From contig QRFJ01000755.1 in the NCBI GenBank assembly GCA_006176705.1, positions 744,001-808,000 on the forward strand: a stretch of 64,000 nt of DNA. The letters are read 5' to 3'. The DNA comes from Cocos nucifera. Taxonomy: Eukaryota; Streptophyta; Magnoliopsida; Arecales; Arecaceae. The stretch's first letter is position 1. Each line of letters opens with the position of its first letter. Below the pieces are notes generated by a model. It did not search any database. It saw only the letters and a list, made by a program, of their open reading frames with translations, and was not told the origin of the DNA. Below are positions 55,011 through 64,000 of this stretch, piece after piece. The position numbers and the translations under genes are program-made.

Positions 55011-58000
55011 TCCTGGACCCAAACAGGCCAAGGAGGAAGCAAGTAGTTACTACGCAAGGTAATTATATGATAACACCTTACAACTTCTCAATTTATGATA
55101 CTACTACCTGGGTATTAAATACCGAAAGCTCTTATTATATTTATAATTCAATGCAGGATTTATAGGTCAGTAGGAGATTTGGTGAGGGTGAGAGATTTCT
55201 GAACATTAGAGATGGAAGATAAGTTTCAGTTCTAGTTTTAAGAATCATGAATCTTGTAATTAATTCTCATAGAGTTATTCTTAGTGATTGTCACTTTTGT
55301 CTAAGTTTTTTATTGAATATAATTTCTATAGGCCTCTTGGCCAAGAACAATTATCAGTTTTCAATAAAAGTAAATTTTTATGATATCATTTTGAATGGTG
55401 TTATAGTTTGTATTGGATAATTGAATAATGAAATATATCTATTATCACAACCTGTTAACGTAGTCCAAACCTTCGGTAAACATCCTAGAATAGATGATGT
55501 GTCAGATGTTTGTCTTTAGGACTGTAGGCTTGGTCATATTAACAAGAATAGAATAAACATATTGGCTCAAGAAAGAATTCTTGAGGTCAATGATTGTGAA
55601 TCACTATCGACCTGTGAGTCTTGTCTTCTTAAAAAGATGATCAAGTCATATTTTATTGGAAAGAATGAACGAGCTAGTGAACTCTTAGGTCTAGTACATA
55701 CTGATGTATGTGGACCCATGAGCACAAGCGCTAGAGGTGGATATTTCTACTTCATAATCTTCATAGATGACCTATCGAGGATGGGTATGTCTATTTAATG
55801 AAGCATAAGTTAGAGTCGTCTAAAATGTTCAAACTTCTGTAATGAGGTAGAAAAGCAAACTGAAAAGAGTATTAAAACTCTTCGATCTAATCGAGGGGGT
55901 GAGTACCTTTCTAGTGAATTTTTGATATATCTTGGAGACAATGAGATTCTTTTTCAATGGACTCCTCCTAGAACACTATAGCATAATGGTGTGTCCGAAA
56001 AAAAGAATCGGATCCTATTAGACATGGTTCGATCTATGATGGGGTTTGCCGGTCTGTCGATCTCCATCTAAGGATATGTGCTTGAGTTAGCTTGTTATAT
56101 TCTGAATAGAATTTTGAGTAAGTCTATTTCTAAAATGCCATTTGAGATGTGGACAGGGCATAAACCAGTACTCACGCATCTTAGGATTTGGGGGTGTCCG
56201 ACTTATGTCAAACATTTAGTAACGGACAAGCTCGGATCTAGGTCTGACAAGTGTAGCTTTATAGGGTACCCAAAAAGGACCAAAAGATATTAATTCTACC
56301 TAGCTGATGAACAAAAGATGTTTGTCAGTTTTAAGGCAGTCTTTTTAGAAAAGAAGTTTCTTGGTGAAGGAACTAATGCCTTTAAGATCGAGCTTGAGAA
56401 AGTTCAACAAGTGAAAGAACCAACATAAGTAGCTGAACCTAAACTAGATTTGATTTGATCAGACCCAGAGCCTACTGAACCTCCATTCTTAAGGTGATCT
56501 GGTAGAGTACCATGTCAGCCAGATAGGTACTATGGTTTCTTAGTCTGGAATAGTGATCCTTTTGAACTCGATGAGAACGACAAGGATCCGATCATCTACA
56601 TGGATGCAATGCAGAGACCCGACTCTAAAAAGTGGCTTGAGGCCATGCAATCCAAAATGGAGTCCATGAAGGTCAACGATGTATGGACATTGGTTGACCC
56701 ACCCGAAATGCTAAAATCCATAGGGTGTAAGTGGGTTTTAAAAGGAAAAAGAATGCGGACAGGAAGGTGGAGATCTATAAAGCTTGTTTGATTGTCAAGA
56801 AGTATCGTCAATATTATGGTATTGACTATGATGAGATGTTTTCTCCTATGGCAATGCTTAAGTTCATTCGGATCATGCTTGCGATAGCTATACATCTAGA
56901 CTATGAAATCCGGCAAATAGATATGAAAACAACTTTTCTAAATTAAAAGCTGGTTGAAGAGGTGTATATGATACAACTTGAAGGTTTTACATCCATAGAT
57001 AAGTCTAAGATGTGCAAGCTTCAAAGATCCATTTATGGATTGAAGCAGGTATCTCGGAGTTAGAACATACATTTTGATAGGACGATCAAGACATGTGGCT
57101 TCGTTAAAAATGAAGAAGAGCCCTGCATATATAAGTGGGCTAATGGTCTAGCAGTTGTATTTCTTATTTTGTATGTGGATGATATTCTTTTAATTGGAAA
57201 TGATGTTCCTGCATTACAAGGAATAAAGATCTGATTGTCATCACAATTCTTCATGAACAATCTGGGAGAAGCTTCCTACATCCTAGGGATGAAGATCTAT
57301 AGAGATAGATCTAAAAGATTGCTTGGATTGTCCTAGTCCACATATATTGATACTATGCTGAAGAGGTTCAGCATGGAGAATTCCAAAAAAGGCTATCTAT
57401 CGATAGGCCATAGAATTTCTCTCTGGAAGAAGGATTGTTCGACAACACCTCAAGAGAGAGAGCATATGAGTAGAATTCCATATGCTTCGATAGTGGATTC
57501 TATTATATATGTCATGACATGTACGCAATTCGATGTGGCATACTCACTAAGAGTAGTGAATAGATATCAATCTAATTCAGGAGAGAACCATTGAAAGATT
57601 GTTAAAACCATCATGAAGTATTTGAGAAATACTAAGGACTAGTAGCTTATTTATGGTGAATCGGACTTGAAACTTATGGGGTTTATAGACTCCATTTTCT
57701 AGTCTGATCATGATGATAGTAAGAGTATGTCGAGGTATGTGTTTATCCTTAATGGTGGTGCTGTTTGCTAAAAAAATTTCAAGCAGCACACTATGGTCGA
57801 TTTAGTGTGAGAGGTAGAGTATGTTGTTGCATCAGATGCTTCCAAAGAAGCAATATGGCTGAAAAAGTTCATCATCGAGCTCGGAGGTCTAGTTCTACTC
57901 TTCTGCGATAGCTCTGGAACCATAGTTCAGGTAAAGAAATCGAAGGCACACTAGCGGATGAAGCATATTCTATGCTATTTTCATTTTGTTCGATAGATCG

Positions 58001-58140
58001 TGGGTCGAGGTGATGTCAATTTTTAGAAGATCGATGGAAAAGAGAATCTGGCTGACCCATTTACTAAAGCCATTGTGGTGAAGGAGTTTGACAACTTCAA
58101 GTCGAAGATGGATATATGATACTACACCGCTTGGCTTTAG
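55011..58140 (+). pseudogene. Pol relic of Copia C (protease, integrase, RT, RNase H)
   Basis: Protease core reads WVLNTES instead of a DTG/DTS active site (near 55105). Integrase: zinc region near 55510-55640, VHTDVCGPM (first aspartate) near 55700, SNRGGEYLS with the second aspartate changed to asparagine near 55895, HNGVSE near 55985, then 56078-56293 open. RT: 56600-57250, with DEMFSPMAMLKFIR and the intact YVDD at 57172-57183. RNase H and connection: 57355-58100, with CDSSGTI and LADPFTKAI. At least ten stops or frame changes. Order gag-PR-IN-RT-RH is that of Ty1/copia. Confidence 0.85.
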
Positions 58141-58154
58141 ACCAAGTAGGAGAT

Positions 58155-60320
58155 TATTGAAAATAGTGTTCCAAAGCCAATCGTCAGTCTGTTGATGATT
58201 AAGCTATTTTATATAGTTATATATAAATTATTAATTAAATAAAAGTTATTCTAACTTTTTCATCATAAATCTTTCATCTTTTAATAAACTTCTATCTGTT
58301 GTGATGAAGTCCTTAGAACTATTTAGAATCGACAAAGGAGGATTTATCATTTAGTCCTTAAAATTATTCGCAACCAAATGATACGTTGTTACTAAGGACG
58401 ATAATGTTTATCAAGTATAGGTCATTGTGTCTCATATAGGTTGGTTGTCTTCTTAACCAAGGAGTGTGGAGACACTAGTATGGCATGCAGGTGAGATGTA
58501 GGGATACATCTACACTAAATGTGATCGACTCTAAAGCTTTTTTGCTGTCAAGAATTGCTCTAATGGAATATGGGTATAAGTGTCCCTCTGATCTGAGATC
58601 ACCACGGTGACTTTCAAACAACTCACTGTGCTTTCATTTCGGACTACTTGAATTTCTAATTCAGTGATGAAAGATTTTTAGGTACAGTCAAGTACTTGAG
58701 GAGTCGATGCATGAGTCAAGATAGGATTGACCACACCTAGACATAGGAGCTGTGTTCAATAGTATTTCAATTTAGCAAAGCTTTGGCTAGGGTAGTCATA
58801 GTGAGGGGTTACAGAACTAATTATTTTGAGACACGATTTGAATGTATCTTCCAAGGTTGATAGTTAAATCCTAAGTCATCCTATGCACTGAGGTTAAACG
58901 AATGAATTATATGGTAACCATATTTATGTAGGTTCTAAATGTTGCGATTGCACTATTCGGCCTATTTGGATGTCGGATACCATTGCTAGATGGTCATTTC
59001 GATTAGTATAGAAAATTGGTTCCAATGCTACCGGCTTAGGTTCGAACCTACGGGATCACATACACTAGAGATTTCTGCCTGATCTAATGGCTGATAAAGA
59101 GAAGTTTTTTTAGTGATTTGATCAGTAATTAACTCAATTTAATTGAGTGATTATTTTTGGATCAAGATCAATTGAATTGAATTCATTTGGATTTGACCTA
59201 ATTAGACTATAAAATGATCTAATCGTCAAGGAGGTTTAATCCTTGATTTGATCAAGGGTTTGGCTTAATTAATTTTTGATTTGATTAGGATTTAACTGAG
59301 CCTAACTAAGTCTAAATAAGTTGGATTTAATCTGATCTAATGGGGCCGAACCAATTTGGTTTGGATTGATTTAATTGGATGACTAATGTAAGACTAGTTT
59401 GACTAGTCTTCCCATGTGCCACATCATCCTTTGACTCGTGCCTTTCTATCTCCATGAGAAAGAGGTTTCTCATGAGTTTTTTCCATGCAAGGGAGGCCAT
59501 GCATTCTCCCTTCTCACGCGCCATAAGGATTGGTTCGATCTGGTTACCAATTCAATTCAAATGGGATTTGAATTTTGAATGGATAACCACTTGATCTAAA
59601 TCAATCCCTTATGCCTCCCTTGTTAGTGTGCATTTATAAAGTATCTGATTTTATGGACGTGCATCATAGGAAGAAAAAAGAGAGGAACATCGAGAGACTA
59701 GATAAGCGAAAGTCTTTTCTTTGCATGCATGATGAAAACCAGGCGCAAAGGGTTTTGGGTGAGAGCATATCTTAGAATCTATACCTAGGGTTTGGGTTTC
59801 TAGTTGTGAGTTACGAGGGCCATGACTTCACAAAACTAATGGAAGACCTCCTCTTCACCATCTTCTACATTCATCGGGATCCAGAGCATCCGAAGATCCC
59901 ATGAAAAAGATCAAAAGAAGTTTGATCTAAATCAATCATTAAAGATTTCTGTAGAGCCAGCACTCGGAAGGAACTGATCAGGATCAGGGCCTTGTGTGGA
60001 TTACTCGTGGAGGCTAGATGCGTGTATGGCTACATCACGGCATTCAGATCTATACCAAGGAGATCAGATTGTAGCATTTTTCTACCTATGAAAAGGTAAG
60101 TTGTTCTGAACACGTAGAGCAATAAAATAATTTTACTGTTGATCTTGTTTTTATTTTCAGATATGCATGCATATATAATACGTTAGATTCTGTAGCGTAT
60201 AGAATTTTTAGATTAGATCTATAGCTTTTCATTATTAATATGACCAATAATATTATCCATTGTGTATTTATCAAAAAAAATTTTTGAAAGTAAAGCTAAA
60301 AACCCTATGCGTTCTCTTCA
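58155..60320 (+). repeat. 3' LTR of Copia C
   Basis: Follows the purine tract AAGTAGGAGAT, starts TATTGAAAATAGTG and ends ...GTTCTCTTCA. Partner of 47572-49739. Most differences between the two are C/T and G/A changes. Confidence 0.9.
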
Positions 60321-61702
60321 TAGACTCCTCTAGGAACACCACAGCATAATAGTGTATCTGAAAGGAGGAATCAGACTCTATTAGATATAGTCCGATTCAT
60401 GATGGATTTTGCCAGCTTGCTAATATCCTTATGGGGATATGCACTCGAATTGACTTGCTATTTGTTAAATAGAGTTCCAAGTAAATTTGTAGTTAAATCT
60501 TTATATGAGATATGGATAGGGCGTAAGCCAGCACTTTCACACTTTAGGATCTGGGGGGTGCCTGGCTTATGTCAAATGGTTAATCACAGATAAACTTGGA
60601 CCTAGGTCTGACAAGTGCACATTTATAGGGTACCCAAAAGAGACCAAAGATATATTTTCTACCATGTTGATGAACAAAAGGTATTCGTCAGTCTTAAGGC
60701 AATCATTTTAGAAAAGGAGTTTCTTGGTGAAGGAATTGTTGCCTCTAAGGTTGAACCTGATGAAGTTCAATAGGAAGAAAGACCGACACCAGTAGCTAAA
60801 CCTGAATTAGATTTGATTAGATCAAATTCGAAGCCCAATGAACCTGCACGATTAAGGTGATCCGATAGAGTATCGTGTTAGTCGGATAGATGCTATGATT
60901 TCTTGGTTCAGGTTGGTGGTCCCATCAAACTCGATGAGAATGATGAGGATCCAATTATCTATATGGATGCAATGTAGAGACTTGATTTCAAAAAATGGCT
61001 CGAGGCTATGAAGTTTGAGATAGAGTCCATGAAAGTCAATGATGTGTGGACATTAGTTGACCCACCCAAATATGTTAAACCCATTGGGTGTAAATGGATC
61101 TTCAAAAGGAAGAGAGGCACAAACGAAAAGATGGAGATCTATAAAGCCCATCTAGTTGCCAAGGGATATCGTCAACGTTATGGTATTAACTATGACGAGA
61201 CGTTCTCTCCTATGGCAATGCTCAAATTCATTTGGATAATGCTTGCGATATATGAGATTTAATAGATGGATGTGAAGATAGCTTTTCTGAATGGAGAGCT
61301 GATCGAAGAGGTGTATATGATACAACCTAAGGGGTTTACATCCATAGATGAGTCCAAGGTGTGCAAGCTTCAGAGATTTATTTAAGGATTGAAGCAAGCA
61401 TCCTGGAGTTGGAACATGCATTTTGATAAGGTGATCAAAATGTATGGCTTCATTAAGAATGGAGAAGAGCCCTATATTTATAAATGAGCAAATGGTCTAG
61501 CAATGGTATTCCTTGTCTTATACGTGGATGATATTCTCTTAATCGGGAATGACATCTCCGCACTATAGGGAATAAAAGTTTGGTTATCATTGTAGTTCTC
61601 CATGAAAGACTTGGGTGAAGCATCCTACATCCTAGGGATAAAGATCTATAGGTATAGATTTAAAAGGATGCTTGAATTATTCCAGTCCACGTACATAGAT
61701 AC
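60321..61702 (+). pseudogene. Pol continuation of Copia B (integrase end, RT)
   Basis: Resumes exactly where Copia B was cut at 47571: TPLGTPQHNSVSE, with the integrase glutamate (SER/SEK site) present, then 60399-60593 open (LLNRVPSKF, SHFRIWG). RT begins near 60980; 61008-61262 is open with WTLVDPP, GCKWIFKRKRG, AKGYRQRYGINYDETFSPMA. The catalytic YVDD is intact at 61521-61532. The sequence ends at YIDT, interrupted by the inverted LTR at 61703. Several stops (for example 60579 and 61260) inactivate it. Confidence 0.82.
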
Positions 61703-64000
61703 TAAAGAAAAAATCTATTTTCTGGGTCAGGTTCATTCAGATTTGATTTGATCAGGAGGGATATGTCAAAATTTTTTTCTCTAAGATCCTAATCAAATCT
61801 AAGACTTCTCAGATCTAATATTATTGATCTGATAATAAAAATAAAAATAAAAATTAAATCTAATTTGATTATACCTTTGTTTTGGGTAATCCTATTATCC
61901 TGTGATAATCCCGATGTTTGCCTGAGGTTCTAGATGTAGCCACGCAAGTGCTTGGCCTCTACCAATATCCACTTGGATAGGATTTGAAGATCTTCTCTTT
62001 CCCAATCAATCCTCCAAAAAGTAGATCTAGATCTGATCTTGAAGGTCTTCAAAATGGCTTTTGAAGAACAACCATTGTCTCTTGCAGCAGTGCTGCCTTC
62101 TTCCTTTCCTAACGCCTTTCACTTGGTTGGATTGCACCTTCTTCATGCCCAAAGTCCCTTGGGCGTGGAGAGGAGAGAGAGGACTAGAGGGTGGCATGAA
62201 GAAGGAGGGAGAGGGGCTATGTGGCGTGGGCTAAAGGTAGAAGAAAAAAAATTGAATTCTAGGTGCAAACAGGGTTTATATAGACCCTACTGCGCCATGC
62301 AGTGCCACATCATCCTGGCCAATCATGACCCTTTGTGCAATCAGATCTAAATCTGATTGGTTAGATGACATCATCTGATCCAATCAGATTAGAGACCCTT
62401 AAAACTCTACTTAGGTGGCACCTAGATTGGGTCAAACAAGTCTTCTTGGTGCCACCTAATTTAATTCCCTAAAGTAATTGGAGTCCCATCTGTATGGGAC
62501 TCCATATTTTATCCTTATGGGGCACACGCCTCCCTAGGCATGCACTCCCTTCCTATCTACATTTTAGTAGGGGGACAAGTCTTCAGGTTTTCTCCTATGG
62601 GTTAATGACACATGGGCAGATGTCTAAGTGTTCAGGGTCAACATTTGACCAATGTTCGAAGACAAGATTTAGCAGGTGACGAAAAATGGCAGGTGTTGTC
62701 TTAAATTTATCTCATAAATTAAGATAATTTTTTTCTGACCTGGACAAGCTCCAATCAGACTAAGCAAAGGTTCCTGAGTGAGCCCAAACACATTTGGCTC
62801 AGTCGAGACAAGCTTTAATGATTGTTAAAGGAGAACAGTAGGCTCAATCGTGTGCTAGCATGATTTTCTTGAATCTAATTGAATCTTATTCAAATCAATT
62901 GAACTGGGTTAATCCAATTGATGATATCTAGATCCAAATCCTTGTTTGTGTGATCTAGTTAGGTTTAGTTTCATATGGTAATGGGATACGTCATGATCTC
63001 TATCATCGATATCATCGAAACACCTTTCGATGGATCAAAACTTTTTTGATTCAGACAACTAGTATGATCGATCATCCAAATCATTCTAATTGCTCCCAAA
63101 ATCCACCAGTGACACCTAGCAGTATATGGTGGCAACCCATCAGAACTGAAAGTGAACCTCTTGGATGTAGCTTACCTATGTGATTAAGTTTCTCTATCTT
63201 GAGCCCCGATCAGATTAGGGTTAAGGTGAATCTCATCAAACCCTAATTTCCATCATATGAATGTAATCATTCGATTTAAGTCCTAATGTGAAAACCCTAA
63301 ATAGAAACTCTTTCTATTATTTCACTCTGCCATGGCCATGGGCTTATGGACTTGATTCTCATGATCATCATAGGGCTGCTCCTCATCTACCGAGGTAGAT
63401 AGATCTCCTCTTGGTGCAATCCAATTCCTACAATGAACATGCTATAGCCAACATACACCTCAGGATTCCGAATGGCTAGGAGATCGAGTTATGGTGTAGT
63501 CAAACTATAACACCCTCAAGGTGAACTACCGATGCACCTCAGGTCAAAGAACCAGACACACTACTGCAGCATCGAGTCAGTCATTCGACGAGAAGGTAGA
63601 CTTTCTAATGACTACTCGAGGTGGTCACGCTCAGTGCCCTCATTCTCTAACGAGTACCTATACTCTCGCTCCGGTGTCTCCTACACCATAGACTCAAGAC
63701 TCATCTATCCTAAAGAAGCGATTGTACACCAACCTTCCTGGATCAATCACCATCCTCATGATGATCCTATGGTCAGGAGCATTTTATGAGTTAATAATGA
63801 AATTATTCATGTCTTAAATTTTCAACTCTTGAAAATATGAATTATCATTACCATTAACTCAAAGGGATGTATCACAGACACTTTAAATACACACTATGTG
63901 ATAGAAAATAATCCATTTTATTATTTATAGTCAAAATTATAATTTTATGCCCCTTAGAAGTGTATTACAAGTGTCAGCCAATTCTGGCTTCTAGGGCACA
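61703..64000 (-). repeat. Minus-strand LTR of the Copia E / solo-LTR family, running off the window
   Basis: Inverted homologue of 51244-53506. Left end TAAAGAAAAAATC corresponds to the family's LTR 3' end; the window stops at CTTCTAGGGCACA, about 11 bp before the expected opposite end. A minus-strand TATATAAA box lies near 62275. The preceding GATAC (61698-61702) is the expected target copy. Whether it is solo or the 3' LTR of a whole minus-strand element cannot be told here. The minus-strand ORF at 51456-51710 and the plus-strand ORF at 63532-63789 are the same LTR segment in opposite orientation, not genes. Confidence 0.85.

Larger units (their letters stand above)
47572..60320 (+). mobile_element. 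Copia C: full-length but dead Ty1/copia element
   Basis: Complete LTR pair (47572-49739 and 58155-60320, about 2167 bp each) inserted in the Copia B integrase. Flanks TGGAT (47567-47571) and TAGAC (60321-60325) are each one transition from a common TGGAC, a decayed 5-bp target duplication. Internally there is a decayed primer site, leader, gag, protease, integrase, RT and RNase H, plus a solo LTR of another family at 51244-53506. LTR identity looks near 85-88 percent, clearly older than the nested Ty3 element. Confidence 0.92.
41391..61702 (+). mobile_element. Copia B: Ty1/copia retrotransposon carrying Copia C
   Basis: Plus strand. 5' LTR 41391-43876, primer site, leader, gag, protease and integrase to 47571; interrupted by Copia C (47572-60320); integrase, RT resume at 60321 and run to 61702, where another LTR is inserted. 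The 3' LTR is beyond the window. Joining 47571 to 60321 restores the integrase reading order (FQW followed by TP), which shows C is a clean insertion. Confidence 0.88.

Noticed and set aside
1..64000. Search for tRNA, rRNA or organellar insertions
   Set aside because: No cloverleaf-like box A/box B pair, rRNA core or organellar gene was recognised by eye; the only tRNA-related words are primer-binding sites.

Overview
The window is repeat-dense plant nuclear DNA and contains no recognisable working host gene. It is AT-rich, lacks bacterial gene organisation, and nearly every kilobase belongs to a decayed transposable element. The mix (Ty1/copia with about 2.2-2.9 kb LTRs, a SIRE-like copia, Tat/Athila-type Ty3 elements, En/Spm CACTA, hAT, MULE-like and LINE debris) points to a flowering plant. 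A monocot, perhaps a palm, is my impression from repeat style only and is low confidence.

Left nest (1-25647): a minus-strand SIRE-like copia fragment (22257-25647) is cut by the 3' part of a plus-strand Tat-type Ty3 element (16722-22256). Copia A (1-16721, its 5' LTR running off the window) abuts and probably interrupts that Tat element. Copia A is itself split by a minus-strand Ty3 element of 7.1 kb (3770-10914), complete in structure but carrying only a gag-like ORF, with 5-bp target-site duplications (TSDs) CCAAC.

Middle (25648-30065): a possible gene relic, a MULE-like element with about 180-bp terminal inverted repeats (TIRs) and a purine-rich core, a tandem duplication, and a hAT-like element (28284-29772) holding a 5'-truncated LINE/RNase H relic.

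Right nest (30066-64000): minus-strand copia E (LTR 30066-33298, pol to 35321) is cut by a CACTA transposon (35322 onward; TNP2-like transposase relic at 40.0-41.4 kb). The CACTA is cut by copia B (41391-61702), B by copia C (47572-60320, imperfect 5-bp TSD), and C by a solo LTR (51244-53506, perfect TSD CTCCT). A second LTR of the solo-LTR family lies inverted in B from 61703 to the window end.

The structures most worth attention are non-coding. Copia A, B and C carry a stem-loop between primer-binding site and gag. All three keep a perfect GTAAGT donor, and B and C also have a TACTAAT branch point and acceptor directly before the gag ATG, suggesting a spliced leader. Part of that leader is shared with the unrelated Ty3 element. 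The Tat fragment has an antisense accessory gene with its own TATA box and probable intron, next to tandem hairpin repeats with compensatory changes. The CACTA subterminal region holds a large palindrome of about 1.35 kb. All element proteins seen here are broken by stops, frameshifts or lost catalytic residues.
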